10,851 bases of DNA, taken from assembly GCA_902158745.1 (NCBI GenBank), contig CABGHH010000040.1:1-10851 (forward strand), written 5' to 3'. Positions within the stretch are counted from its first letter, which is position 1; each line of letters starts with the position of its first letter. The translations under genes were made by a program, and so were the position numbers. The notes below the pieces were generated by a model. It was not told the origin of the DNA, searched no databases, and worked only from the letters and a program-made list of their open reading frames with translations. Origin of the DNA: Candidatus Methanolliviera sp. GoM_asphalt. Its GTDB lineage: Archaea; Halobacteriota; Methanoliparia; Methanoliparales; Methanoliparaceae. Shown here in pieces: positions 1 to 7,763 of this stretch.

Positions 1-675
1 ACCGCAGAACAGATAGGCGAAAGCGGAAGTAGTTTTAAAGATTTTAAGGATGGCATAATCATAACACTTGGAGGTGATGGAACGCTTCTATGGGCGTCGA
101 GATATGCTGTATCTCCAATACTTCCGGTCAGGACGGGGGGAGTCGGGTTTTTGTGCACCACGGAATACCGAGTACTCATCGAGCACATAGAAGATGTGAA
201 GAACGGAAGATACTTTATAAGAGAGGTTAGGAGGTTGAAGTGCAACGATCATCATCCCGCCTTGAACGAGATCGTGATAGCAAGGAGGGATATCTCCAAA
301 ATTTTTAATTTAGCGATCACCATCGGGAAGGAGAACTTCGAGATGATAGGGGACGGCATAATATTCTCCACCTCGCTTGGATCGACTGCCTATGCCCACT
401 CCGCCGGTGGACCGGTTATAGATCCGATGTTGAACGTTATAAATATGGTACCGGTCTCTTCCCTATCTCCGAAAATCGGTGCATTGGTTTTTCCCATCGA
501 AAGAGAAGTAACCGTGAGGGCTTTAAAAGATGGAATCCTCGTGATAGATGGTCAATGGGAAGAGGAGTTTGAGAACGGAGAAAAATTTATAATAAGAGAG
601 GGAGAACCATTGAAGTTGATATTATTCTCGGAGGACAAATTTTATTCCAAATTAAAAGGATTCTTAAGATTATAG
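1..675 (+). CDS. nadK: NAD kinase (5' end outside window)
   Basis: ATP- or polyphosphate-dependent NAD kinase makes NADP from NAD in the cytoplasm. The frame is open from base 1, so the N-terminus is missing and 224 residues are visible. Family signatures seen: the GGDGT nucleotide motif at bases 70-84, then a GGVGFL segment, the conserved NE pair in LNEIVIARR, and a long DG..FST..GSTAYA.SAGGP block near bases 352-420 that forms the NAD site. Family members are usually about 250-300 aa, so roughly 30-70 residues probably lie upstream. The stop is TAG at 673. The next gene follows after 33 bases on the same strand. The family call is secure; phosphoryl-donor preference cannot be read from sequence. 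Confidence 0.95.
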   Translation, partial: TAEQIGESGSSFKDFKDGIIITLGGDGTLLWASRYAVSPILPVRTGGVGFLCTTEYRVLIEHIEDVKNGRYFIREVRRLKCNDHHPALNEIVIARRDISKIFNLAITIGKENFEMIGDGIIFSTSLGSTAYAHSAGGPVIDPMLNVINMVPVSSLSPKIGALVFPIEREVTVRALKDGILVIDGQWEEEFENGEKFIIREGEPLKLILFSEDKFYSKLKGFLRL

Positions 676-708
676 GTGAAAAGATGACTGAAAATCGGAG
701 ATTTTTAA

Positions 709-1260
709 ATGAAGATATTTGATCATTATTATTTTTATGAGAATCGAGGACTGGGAAGCAACTCGATCTTGATAGATGCTTCTCCAAAGGTTATCGTCGA
801 TACAGGCATGAATCCACGGAGGCTTTCAAAGAGGATGGCGGTGGATGGTTTTCACCCGGAAGAGATTGGGATGGTGGTTAATACGCATAGTCATATAGAT
901 CATACGGCGGGAAATAGGTTTTTTAGGAGGAGAGGTGCGAAGCTTCTTACCTGCATCGGAGAATATCTCGATCTAAAAGATGTTTGTTTGAAAGTCATCT
1001 CTACTCCGGGTCATTCTCCAGGCTCCGTGTGCCTATATGACGAAGATAACAGAGTTCTAATCTCAGGAGATACGATACTTCCATACTGTGTCGGAAGGTG
1101 GGATCTCCCCGGAGGAGATCTCGAATCGCTAAAAAGATCCGTGCTAAAACTTTCAGAGCTAAAAGTGGATTATCTTCTTCCAGGGCATATGTACCCTTTG
1201 ACGAACAGAAAGGATATATTAGAGAGCATGAACGCCATCATGGAGATGCTTGGTATATGA
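709..1260 (+). CDS. Metallo-beta-lactamase-fold hydrolase (glyoxalase II-like)
   Basis: A 183-residue cytoplasmic protein of the metallo-beta-lactamase superfamily, single domain and without a signal peptide. All metal ligands are present: the HxHxDH motif (H60, H62, D64, H65), H102 in TPGHSPGS, D121 in SGDT and H160 in LPGH. A binuclear Zn/Fe hydrolase is therefore expected. The compact length and TPGHSPGS motif resemble small glyoxalase II-like thioesterases, but these superfamily members cannot be assigned a substrate from motifs. The ATG at 709 has a purine-rich CGGAG a few bases upstream. The gene ends in an ATGA overlap with the next gene, which suggests translational coupling. Its place between nadK and two M24 peptidases gives no clear functional clue. 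Confidence 0.88.
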   Translation: MKIFDHYYFYENRGLGSNSILIDASPKVIVDTGMNPRRLSKRMAVDGFHPEEIGMVVNTHSHIDHTAGNRFFRRRGAKLLTCIGEYLDLKDVCLKVISTPGHSPGSVCLYDEDNRVLISGDTILPYCVGRWDLPGGDLESLKRSVLKLSELKVDYLLPGHMYPLTNRKDILESMNAIMEMLGI

Positions 1261-2393
1261 CAGACGAATATATCCTCCTCTATGGGAATAGCTACACGAA
1301 CTCGAATATCTACTACGTAACGAAATTTTTAAGCCCAGATCCGTTTCTATGTTTAGTATCTAAGGATTTAAAAGATAAAAAAATTTTTTTGTCAGAGATG
1401 GAGACAGGAAGGGCGTTAAAAGAGTCAAACGCGAACGAGATCAAGAGTTATAGGGATTATAACTATGATGCAATATATAGAAGATATAAAGATCCAGGTG
1501 TAGCGTTTGCAAACCTGATCCTAAAGATATTAAAAGAGCAAGGCATCAAGAAAATATCCGTGATGAGAGATTTTCCATCGTTCTTCTATGAATTCTTAAA
1601 GGATGAGGGACTTCCACTAAAAATTTTGAAAGATCCTTTTAGAGATAGGAGGAGAAGAAAGGGAGAGGAGGAGTTAAATAAGATAAAAAAAGCTCAAAAA
1701 GCGTGTGAAATTTCGTTGGGAACGGTGAAGAAGATAATCGAGCACGCAAAGGTTAAAAAGAGGACTCTCTATTATAAAGAGAAAGAGTTGACATCAGAAT
1801 ATCTGAGGGTTACGATAGAGAAGACCCTCTTGGAGAACGGATCATTCTGCGATGGCGTGATATGTGCTTCTGGAAGGGATTCTTCCGATCCCCACTCTGT
1901 TGGACACGGGGTAATAAGAGAGGGTGAACCCATCGTGATCGATATCTTTCCAAATCTCATGAACGAGAGGTATTATTCCGATATGACAAGGACATACGTC
2001 AAGGGGGAGCCGAACGAAGATCTCCTAAATATGTATGATGCCGTTTTCGATGCACAGGAGCTCGCCTTCAAAGAATTAAAGGCAGGAAGAAGGTGTGAAG
2101 AGGTTCATCTTGCCGTTTGCGAATATTTTGAATCACTCGGATATGGAACAGAGAGAAAGAATGATAAAGAAGGTTTTATCCATTCTACGGGGCATGGAGT
2201 CGGTCTGGACGTGCACGAACCCCCTTCAATAGGAAGAAATGATGAGAGACTGGTCGAAGGAGACGTCGTGACGATAGAACCGGGTTTATATTATAAAGAG
2301 ATCGGAGGAGTGAGACTGGAAGATATCGTGGCGATAAAGAGAGACGGATATGTCAACCTAACAAAATTAGATAAGAAATTTATTATAGGGTGA
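1257..2393 (+). CDS. M24 family peptidase, Xaa-Pro dipeptidase/aminopeptidase-like
   Basis: A metallopeptidase of clan MG, family M24, expected to cleave Xaa-Pro bonds in peptides in the cytoplasm. The protein is 378 aa: about 150 N-terminal residues correspond to a reduced creatinase-type domain, followed by the pita-bread catalytic domain. The five metal ligands are present: D229 (in VIDIFP), D242 (in YYSDMTRT), H313 (in STGHGVGLDVHEPP), E341 (in IEPG) and E355 (in RLED). The first two aspartates are 13 residues apart rather than the usual 11, as in the DIFP subgroup of these proteins. I chose ATG 1257, overlapping the previous stop, because GGAGA at 1242 is well spaced and the protein starts there with a normal N-terminal domain; the frame is open further upstream but only as overlap with the hydrolase gene. 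Dipeptidase versus aminopeptidase is undecided. Confidence 0.9.
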   Translation: MTDEYILLYGNSYTNSNIYYVTKFLSPDPFLCLVSKDLKDKKIFLSEMETGRALKESNANEIKSYRDYNYDAIYRRYKDPGVAFANLILKILKEQGIKKISVMRDFPSFFYEFLKDEGLPLKILKDPFRDRRRRKGEEELNKIKKAQKACEISLGTVKKIIEHAKVKKRTLYYKEKELTSEYLRVTIEKTLLENGSFCDGVICASGRDSSDPHSVGHGVIREGEPIVIDIFPNLMNERYYSDMTRTYVKGEPNEDLLNMYDAVFDAQELAFKELKAGRRCEEVHLAVCEYFESLGYGTERKNDKEGFIHSTGHGVGLDVHEPPSIGRNDERLVEGDVVTIEPGLYYKEIGGVRLEDIVAIKRDGYVNLTKLDKKFIIG

Positions 2394-2397
2394 TCAA

Positions 2398-3270
2398 TTG
2401 AACGAGGAAATATTGGATAAATATAGATTGGCGGGCAAGATACTATCTTCCGTAGCAAGAGATGCGGCTAAGATGGTGAAGAAAGGGGAAAAGCTTTTAT
2501 CGGTGGCGGAATTTGCCGAGGAGGAAATAAAGAGGCGAGGGGCGGAAGTAGCATTTCCGTGCAACATATCGCTGGATGATGAGGCAGCACACAGAACGCC
2601 TTTTAAAGGAGAGGAGACCAGATTCAACGATGAGATCGTGAAATTGGACATCGGGTCACAGATCGATGGATACATCGCGGATATGGCGGTGACGATCGAC
2701 CTCTCGGGAGAGCGAGAAGAGTTAAAGAGAGCGAGCGAGGCGGCACTGAATAACGCTATAGATCTGGTACATGCCGGGGTAAACACCAAGGATCTATCCG
2801 AGACGATCGAGAAGACGATAACCGATTTTGGTTATAGACCGGTCGCAGACCTATCCGGACATGGCCTTCTGCAATACGATGCCCATGCCCCCCCAACGAT
2901 ATCCAATAGATGTATAAAAAAGGGCGTTGATCTTAAAGAGGGACAGGTTATCGCCATAGAGCCGTTTGCCACAGATGGTATTGGAAGAACTAAAAGGGGA
3001 AATATATTAGAGATATATCGCCTTCTTAAGCGGAAACCCGTGAGATTAATGAATATGAGGAGATTCCTTGATGAAGTGGAGGAGTATAATACTCTACCGT
3101 TCGCAAAGAGATGGCTAAGATCGCCTTCAGACATCATGTTAAATCAGCTCGTGGATAAGGGAATTTTATATTCTTTTCCCGTCTTAAAAGAGGAAAGCGG
3201 TGGATTTGTGGCACAGAAAGAACATACGATGATCGTGCTGGAAGATGGGTGTGAGGTGACGACAAAATGA
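2398..3270 (+). CDS. map: Methionine aminopeptidase, archaeal type II
   Basis: Removes the initiator methionine from nascent proteins. At 290 aa it matches the usual archaeal type II length, with the inserted helical subdomain between about residues 190 and 265. The metal ligands are visible: D84 and D95 (KLDIGSQIDGYIADMAV), H155 (LSGHGLLQYDAH), E188 (IAIEPFA) and E275 (EHTMIVLEDG). H65 and H163 match the substrate-pocket histidines of the family. The start is TTG 2398: GGTGATC at 2389-2395 is an excellent Shine-Dalgarno, and the alternative would shorten the conserved N-terminal helix. It follows the other M24 peptidase by four bases, so both are probably co-transcribed with the downstream translation genes, fitting its role on nascent chains. 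Confidence 0.95.
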   Translation: MNEEILDKYRLAGKILSSVARDAAKMVKKGEKLLSVAEFAEEEIKRRGAEVAFPCNISLDDEAAHRTPFKGEETRFNDEIVKLDIGSQIDGYIADMAVTIDLSGEREELKRASEAALNNAIDLVHAGVNTKDLSETIEKTITDFGYRPVADLSGHGLLQYDAHAPPTISNRCIKKGVDLKEGQVIAIEPFATDGIGRTKRGNILEIYRLLKRKPVRLMNMRRFLDEVEEYNTLPFAKRWLRSPSDIMLNQLVDKGILYSFPVLKEESGGFVAQKEHTMIVLEDGCEVTTK

Positions 3271-3294
3271 ATATCTTTCACTATAAGGGGTAAG

Positions 3295-4572
3295 ATGGAC
3301 GGGACAGAAGATATCGTCGAGTTATTGTTAACCACGGCTATATATAATGAAGGGGGCATTTCACCCGATGATCTGCCTCGAAATATGAGGCAAAATTACT
3401 GGGATCCGAATAGGGGAAGGATGAAAAACCCCATTGAGGTTGCAGGTAGAGACGTCGAAAAGATCTATGAAATAAAAGATGCACAAAAATTCGTTAAAAG
3501 CATTCCATTCATCGATTATATCGAGTTTGGATCCAAGATAAGATTGATCAACCTTGAGATGGGAACAAAATGGTTTTTAAATAGAGATGATTCTCTTGAG
3601 AAAGTGAATAACAATCCAGTCCTCGCCCGTTATTTCGTGGATAGAGGTTTAATTGATATAGACTGTGATGCGGTTAAACGCAGGAATCCTCCTCTATCAT
3701 CGGATAGAGGGTGGACAGAATTTCTCTTAAATAACCTATCTAAAGATAAAAAGATGATCGCGGCACTCGATCTCGTGAAGATATATTCCCCCGAAGATAT
3801 CCTCTTCTCTATGGAAGACCTCGTCTTGACAGAGGAACAGCTGGCAGAATTGGAGAAGATGGCGGTGGCTATCGAAAATAGCGAGTACTTAAGGAGGTTA
3901 AAATTATACGATATAGGAAAATTATTATTCATCGGTCCGCCTGGAACGGGAAAGACGACGCTCGCCAGGGCGACAACAAAATATTTCGGTCTTCCAATGG
4001 TCGAGGTGAGAATCTCGATGATAATCGATCAGTATCTTGGTGAGACCTCCAAGAATATAGATAGGGTCTTTGAACTTGCAAAGAGGATCTCCCCCTGTAT
4101 CTTATTCATTGATGAATTTGATTTTATCGCAAAGACCAGAACATCAGACGAACATTCCGCTGTAAAGAGGGCCGTCAATACGCTTCTAAAGAGTATAGAT
4201 GAGATAAGCCTTGTAGGCGATGGTGTATTACTCATAGGAGCCACAAATCATCCCCAATTGTTGGATATTGCCGCGTGGAGGCGTTTTGATGCGGTGGTAT
4301 ACTTTCCACTGCCAGATGACAAGATGAGAGAGAGAATCCTTAAGATCCTTCTCTCCAATGCAGAAGGAGAATTTGATCTAAAGGAGATCGTGAAATTGAC
4401 GGAGGGTTTTTCTGGTTCTGATCTGCGTTTGGCCATTAAGGGGGCAGTTCTCGGTGGTTTGAAGGAAAAAAGAAAAGATATCACAGAGAAAGATCTGTTG
4501 AGATCTATAAATGAGATAAATAGAAGGAAAGGATTAAAAGAAGAAATTGGGAGGTATTTTAGAATTGAGTAA
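3295..4572 (+). CDS. AAA+ ATPase with an unrecognised N-terminal region
   Basis: A 425-residue protein with one classical AAA module after about 200 residues that I do not recognise. Walker A is GPPGTGKT at residues 214-221, Walker B is ILFIDEFD with D273/E274, sensor 1 is the ATN in LLIGATNHP, and R329/R330 in AAWRRFD match the arginine-finger region. The C-terminal helical lid has GFSGSDLRLAIK. This is the CDC48/FtsH/proteasomal-type AAA class, so ATP-driven remodelling or unfolding of a protein partner is expected. No transmembrane segment or protease motif is visible, and the C-terminus (RYFRIE) lacks a proteasome-docking HbYX tail. It starts at ATG 3295 behind GGGGT, and its stop overlaps the start of aIF2-gamma by 8 bases, so a link to translation is possible but inferred. 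Confidence 0.88.
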   Translation: MDGTEDIVELLLTTAIYNEGGISPDDLPRNMRQNYWDPNRGRMKNPIEVAGRDVEKIYEIKDAQKFVKSIPFIDYIEFGSKIRLINLEMGTKWFLNRDDSLEKVNNNPVLARYFVDRGLIDIDCDAVKRRNPPLSSDRGWTEFLLNNLSKDKKMIAALDLVKIYSPEDILFSMEDLVLTEEQLAELEKMAVAIENSEYLRRLKLYDIGKLLFIGPPGTGKTTLARATTKYFGLPMVEVRISMIIDQYLGETSKNIDRVFELAKRISPCILFIDEFDFIAKTRTSDEHSAVKRAVNTLLKSIDEISLVGDGVLLIGATNHPQLLDIAAWRRFDAVVYFPLPDDKMRERILKILLSNAEGEFDLKEIVKLTEGFSGSDLRLAIKGAVLGGLKEKRKDITEKDLLRSINEINRRKGLKEEIGRYFRIE

Positions 4573-5791
4573 GCCTTGTGTTAATATGGGATTGGTGGGT
4601 CATGTCGATCATGGAAAGACCACGATTGTCAGTGCCTTTTCTGGGGAATGGGCTGACAGGCATAGCGAAGAGACGAAGAGGGGAATATCTATCAAGTTAG
4701 GATACGCGGATGCAACGTTCAGAAAGTGTCCAAAATGTCCGAAACCAGACGCATATACGGTCGAGGAAAAATGTCCAAACTGTGGAACCAAGACAGAAGA
4801 GCTTAGAACGGTCTCTTTCGTTGATGCTCCCGGGCACGAGACGCTCATGGCAACTATGCTCAGTGGGGCTGCCATAATGGACGGGGCTATACTGGTTATA
4901 TCCGCAGATGAACCTTGTCCACAATCACAGACGAAAGAACATCTGATGGCCCTAAATATAATAGACATCGATAAGATTGTGGTTGCCCAAAACAAGATAG
5001 ACATCGTCTCAAAAGAGGTGGCGCAGGAGAATTATACCCAAATAAAAGAATTTTTAAAGGGTACATTGGCGGAAGACGCTCCGATAGTGCCGATATCTGC
5101 TCAACACAATATAAATATGGATGTTTTAATCGAGGAGATAGAAGAGAACATTCCCACACCAAAACGCAAGATAGATGCACCGGCCATACTTTTGATCGCA
5201 AGATCTTTTGACGTTAATAAACCCGGTTCGCCTATAAATAAACTCGTTGGCGGCGTTGTGGGTGGTTCTCTCAGCGTAGGAACCTTGAAAACGAAAGATG
5301 AGATAGAGATAAAGCCTGGGCGTTTTGTCGAGTCGGGAAGAAAGGGTAGGTGGGAACCAATATTCACAGAGGTGAAGAGTATCATGTCGGGAAAGAAGAA
5401 GATAAAAGAAGCAACTCCCGGAGGTCTTATAGGAATATCTACCACGTTAGATCCCTATATAACTAAGGCAGATGCTTTAGTCGGGCAGGTGCTGGGAAAT
5501 TCTGGCACTTTACCTCCCGTGTGGAATGATTTTACGATGGGTGTGAGGCTCCTCGATAGGGTTGTGGGCACAAAGGAGGAACAAAAAGTCCAAGGAATCA
5601 AGACGGGAGAATTTCTGATGCTCAACGTGGGAACGGCAACGACTGTAGGGGTCGTTGAAAAAGCAAGAAAAGACCGCTTGGATGTAGAGCTAAAAAGACC
5701 AGTCTGTGCGGATGAGGGATCAAGAATCGCCATAAGCAGAAGAATATCGAGCAGATGGAGGCTCGTTGGCGTTGGGATGTTGAATGGATGA
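4565..5791 (+). CDS. eif2g: Translation initiation factor aIF2, gamma subunit
   Basis: The GTPase core of heterotrimeric aIF2, which brings initiator Met-tRNA to the small ribosomal subunit. The 408-residue protein shows G1 GHVDHGKTT (residues 12-20), a switch region HSEETKRGISIKLGYA, a four-cysteine zinc knuckle (C55, C58, C70, C73) characteristic of the gamma subunit, G3 DAPGH (87-91), G4 NKID (143-146) and G5 SAQ (178-180). Two beta-barrel domains follow and it ends in the usual RWRLVG.G segment. I prefer TTG 4565 (MSKPCVNMGLVGH) over an in-frame TTG at 4547, because GGGAGGT at 4549-4555 is spaced correctly for 4565. The start overlaps the AAA gene by 8 bases; the stop TGA at 5789 abuts the region of the next gene. 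Confidence 0.97.
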   Translation: MSKPCVNMGLVGHVDHGKTTIVSAFSGEWADRHSEETKRGISIKLGYADATFRKCPKCPKPDAYTVEEKCPNCGTKTEELRTVSFVDAPGHETLMATMLSGAAIMDGAILVISADEPCPQSQTKEHLMALNIIDIDKIVVAQNKIDIVSKEVAQENYTQIKEFLKGTLAEDAPIVPISAQHNINMDVLIEEIEENIPTPKRKIDAPAILLIARSFDVNKPGSPINKLVGGVVGGSLSVGTLKTKDEIEIKPGRFVESGRKGRWEPIFTEVKSIMSGKKKIKEATPGGLIGISTTLDPYITKADALVGQVLGNSGTLPPVWNDFTMGVRLLDRVVGTKEEQKVQGIKTGEFLMLNVGTATTVGVVEKARKDRLDVELKRPVCADEGSRIAISRRISSRWRLVGVGMLNG

Positions 5792-5812
5792 TTGCGAATC
5801 CGATTCACAAAC

Positions 5813-5833
5813 TCGCAAATGGAACATTTGCGA
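5813..5833 (+). promoter_or_regulatory. Perfect hairpin at the PIN gene start
   Basis: TCGCAAATG (5813-5821) and CATTTGCGA (5825-5833) form a perfect 9-bp stem with a GAA loop, ending one base before the ATG at 5834. An earlier TTGCGA (5792-5797) could pair instead with TCGCAA (5813-5818), giving two mutually exclusive folds. GAATC-C-GATTC (5796-5806) lies between. There is no U-run, so a terminator is unlikely; a translation-control element or processing site is an inference. Confidence 0.5.
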
Positions 5834-6196
5834 ATGAAGATAATACTTGACTCAAATATGCTCATGGTTCCAGGGCAGTTCAACGTTGATATATTTGAAG
5901 AGTTGGGTAGGCTCGGTTATACGGAGTTTATCGTTCCCAAAACGGTTTTAAAAGAGCTTAATATACTTAAAAACAGATATAAAGGGAAAAATAAGGCTTC
6001 GGTAGATGTGGCAATCTCCCTTGCAGAAAGGTGTGAGATACTCGATGAGGAGGGTTTTGCCGATGCTGTGATCTCAAAACTTGCCTCTAAAGAGGTTGCG
6101 GTCGCCACAAACGATAAACGTCTGATCAAGGAGTTGAGGGGAAAGGGGATTAGAGTGGTTAGGCTAAGGCAGAAAAAGCTTTTATGTGAGGAATAG
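5834..6196 (+). CDS. PIN-domain protein of the Fcf1/Utp24-like archaeal family
   Basis: A 120-residue, single-domain PIN protein, expected to be a metal-dependent ribonuclease. The position directly after aIF2-gamma and before rpoE1 is typical of the archaeal Fcf1/Utp24-like group tied to rRNA processing. The acidic residues of the active site are all present: D6 (ILDSN), E41 (LKELN), D77 (ADAVI) and D94 (ATNDKRL). Start choice is uncertain. The frame is open back to TTG 5792, directly after the aIF2-gamma stop, with another ATG at 5819. I chose ATG 5834 because the PIN core begins there (MKIILDSN) and the 14 extra residues are encoded by an inverted-repeat cluster. None of the three starts has a good Shine-Dalgarno, so coupling to aIF2-gamma translation is likely. 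Confidence 0.85.
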   Translation: MKIILDSNMLMVPGQFNVDIFEELGRLGYTEFIVPKTVLKELNILKNRYKGKNKASVDVAISLAERCEILDEEGFADAVISKLASKEVAVATNDKRLIKELRGKGIRVVRLRQKKLLCEE

Positions 6197-6203
6197 GAAA
6201 AGC

Positions 6204-6764
6204 ATGTACAAGAAGATCATACTTTTGGACGCGGTTAGAGTTCCTCCAAACAAACTATACGGTGATGCCAAGGCTGCCGTTAGGGAGGAATTGAAGAACA
6301 AGTTGGAGGGACGAATCGAGGGTGATATAGGGCTGATAATGGCAATAACAGATGTAATCGAGATCGATGAAGGGCATATAGTCTTCGGAGATGGGGGCGT
6401 GTATTTCAACGCGAAATTCGGCGTACTTGCGTATGAACCGATATTACAGGAGATCGTGGAGGGAGAAGTGATAGACGTCGTGAAATTCGGTGTCTTCGTG
6501 AGTATTGGGCCATTGGATGGTCTGGTGCACATAAGTCAGATCTCCGATGGTTATATCTCCTATGACGAGAAAAATTCTCGATTGGTCGGAAAAGAGACGG
6601 GAAAATCTCTTGTGATAGGAGATAAAATCAGAGCAAGGATTGTGGCAGTGAGCTTGAATGAGTTTGATCTGAGAGATACCAAAATTGGCTTGACGATGAG
6701 GCAGCCCTATTTAGGTAAGTTAGAGTGGATAGAGGAGGAGTTGGAAAAAAATGAAAGCGTGTAG
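6204..6764 (+). CDS. rpoE1: RNA polymerase subunit Rpo7 (RpoE1)
   Basis: Subunit Rpo7/E' forms the stalk of archaeal RNA polymerase with Rpo4 and binds the emerging transcript. The 186-residue protein begins MYKKIILLDAVRVPP, the usual N-terminus of the family, followed by an RNP-like domain (about residues 1-80) and an S1 RNA-binding domain from about residue 83 (GEVIDVVKFGVFVSIGP, then LVHISQ). I chose ATG 6204 over the upstream in-frame GTG 6186, which would overlap the PIN gene, because the conserved start begins there and AGG at 6194-6196 is well spaced. It overlaps the Spt4 gene by 14 bases at its 3' end, as is common for this pair in Archaea. Confidence 0.96.
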   Translation: MYKKIILLDAVRVPPNKLYGDAKAAVREELKNKLEGRIEGDIGLIMAITDVIEIDEGHIVFGDGGVYFNAKFGVLAYEPILQEIVEGEVIDVVKFGVFVSIGPLDGLVHISQISDGYISYDEKNSRLVGKETGKSLVIGDKIRARIVAVSLNEFDLRDTKIGLTMRQPYLGKLEWIEEELEKNESV

Positions 6765-6930
6765 AACATGCCATTTGTTATTAGATGGATCTACATGCCC
6801 GATTTGCCATTCCAATGATTTGAGTGGTGATTGGAGTGGATATGTCATAATCATTGATCCTTCTCGTTCAAATATTGCAAAGAAGCTAGGTATAAAACTG
6901 CCCGGAAGCTACGCTCTGAGAGTGAGGTAG
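6751..6930 (+). CDS. spt4: Transcription elongation factor Spt4 (RpoE2)
   Basis: A 59-residue protein. Spt4 pairs with Spt5 and the complex closes over the RNA polymerase clamp to increase processivity. The zinc site is clear: C4 and C7 (ACRTCH) with C16 and C19 (TCPICH). The rest (GDWSGYVIIIDP, IAKKLGIKLPGSYALRV) matches the archaeal Spt4 fold ending in the short tail that follows the PG.YAL motif. The start at ATG 6751 lies inside the end of rpoE1, after GGAGGAG at about 6733-6740. The archaeal length of about 60 aa is normal, so this is a complete gene. Confidence 0.95.
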   Translation: MKACRTCHLLLDGSTCPICHSNDLSGDWSGYVIIIDPSRSNIAKKLGIKLPGSYALRVR

Positions 6931-6933
6931 TCA

Positions 6934-7476
6934 GTGATAGAATTACCAGAGGAGGTTAGATTTCTATTTAAAGATCCTTTTGGAACTCTTTACTGTGGGA
7001 AAGGATTAGATTGTGTTTTGAATGCGAAAGAAGAGATTAAAGAAGGAGAAAAGCTTATCGTGGTTGGGGACGTAGCATCTTACTATATATTTAAAGCGGG
7101 TCTTTCTCCCGATCTATTCATAATAGACGGGGAGACAAAGCGGGGGAAGATATCGGACGAAGTTAAGAAGATTATGGAGAAGAGTGGATATAGAAGTATA
7201 AAAGTTAAAAACCCTCCCGCCACGATCACAAAAGGGATCATAGACGCGATCGAGATGGGGCTTGAGAGAAAAACCCAGATATTTGTAGAGGGAGAAGAGG
7301 ATCTCGCGGTCCTGCCGGCAATGATACTTGCGCCCGATGCATCTATAATAATCTATGGCCAACCAGATGAGGGGATCGTATTGATCAAGGTTGATGAAGA
7401 GATACGGAATAGAGCTAAAGATATACTGAAGAAGATGAGCGATTCAGAGTTGAAGAATTATCTGTTGGGAAGGTGA
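6934..7476 (+). CDS. GTP-dependent dephospho-CoA kinase (DUF359)
   Basis: The archaeal enzyme for the last step of CoA synthesis, phosphorylating dephospho-CoA with GTP; it is unrelated to bacterial CoaE. The 180-residue protein carries the family landmarks: GDVASYY at residues 45-51, SPDLFIIDG at 58-66 followed by ETKR, a PPATIT segment, and GEEDLAVLPAM from residue 120, the acidic active-site region. The start is GTG 6934, with GAGGT at 6924-6928 five bases upstream. Its placement between spt4 and S24e is a conserved euryarchaeal order, which strengthens the call. The 3' end AGGTGA also supplies the Shine-Dalgarno of the S24e gene. Confidence 0.92.
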   Translation: MIELPEEVRFLFKDPFGTLYCGKGLDCVLNAKEEIKEGEKLIVVGDVASYYIFKAGLSPDLFIIDGETKRGKISDEVKKIMEKSGYRSIKVKNPPATITKGIIDAIEMGLERKTQIFVEGEEDLAVLPAMILAPDASIIIYGQPDEGIVLIKVDEEIRNRAKDILKKMSDSELKNYLLGR

Positions 7477-7481
7477 TTTCG

Positions 7482-7763
7482 ATGAATATTGAGATATTAG
7501 AAAAGAGGAAAAATAGATTGTTGGGCAGAGAAGAGATAAGATTTAGGGTGGATCACGACGGGGCAACCCCTAAGAGAGAAGAGGTGGTGAAGAAGTTGGT
7601 CTCGATCATGGGTGCAGAAGAGAAGCTTTTGATTATGGATTCGTTAAAGACGGGGCATGGAAAGAGAGAGGCGATGGGGTATGCAAAGATATACGACGAC
7701 GAAGAGACGTTGAAAGATGTAGAGAGGATTAAAGAAGAAGGTAAAGACGATGTCAATAAATAA
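7482..7763 (+). CDS. rps24e: 30S ribosomal protein S24e
   Basis: A small-subunit ribosomal protein shared by Archaea and eukaryotes. The 93-residue sequence has the expected elements: NRLLGREEIRF near the N-terminus, ATPKREEVVKKL at about residues 28-39, and the late GYAKIYDDEETL. ATG 7482 is preferred over an in-frame GTG 7473 because GGTGAT at 7472-7477 is properly spaced for it and the GTG would sit inside that site. It overlaps S27ae by 14 bases. The charged C-terminal tail (ERIKEEGKDDVNK) is normal for the family. Confidence 0.95.
   Translation: MNIEILEKRKNRLLGREEIRFRVDHDGATPKREEVVKKLVSIMGAEEKLLIMDSLKTGHGKREAMGYAKIYDDEETLKDVERIKEEGKDDVNK

Noticed and set aside
684..722. A 12-codon frame (MTENRRFLNEDI) behind GGTGA, overlapping the start of the hydrolase gene, as a leader peptide.
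   Set aside because: Good Shine-Dalgarno spacing, but far too short to separate from chance and no attenuator-like structure nearby.
1098..1256. An N-terminal extension of the M24 peptidase upstream of ATG 1257.
   Set aside because: It lies inside the hydrolase gene in another frame, is rich in Arg/Ser, and the family N-terminus fits ATG 1257, which has its own Shine-Dalgarno.
3140..3359. Minus-strand frame spanning the map/AAA junction.
   Set aside because: It overlaps two confident plus-strand genes and shows no start signal or motif.
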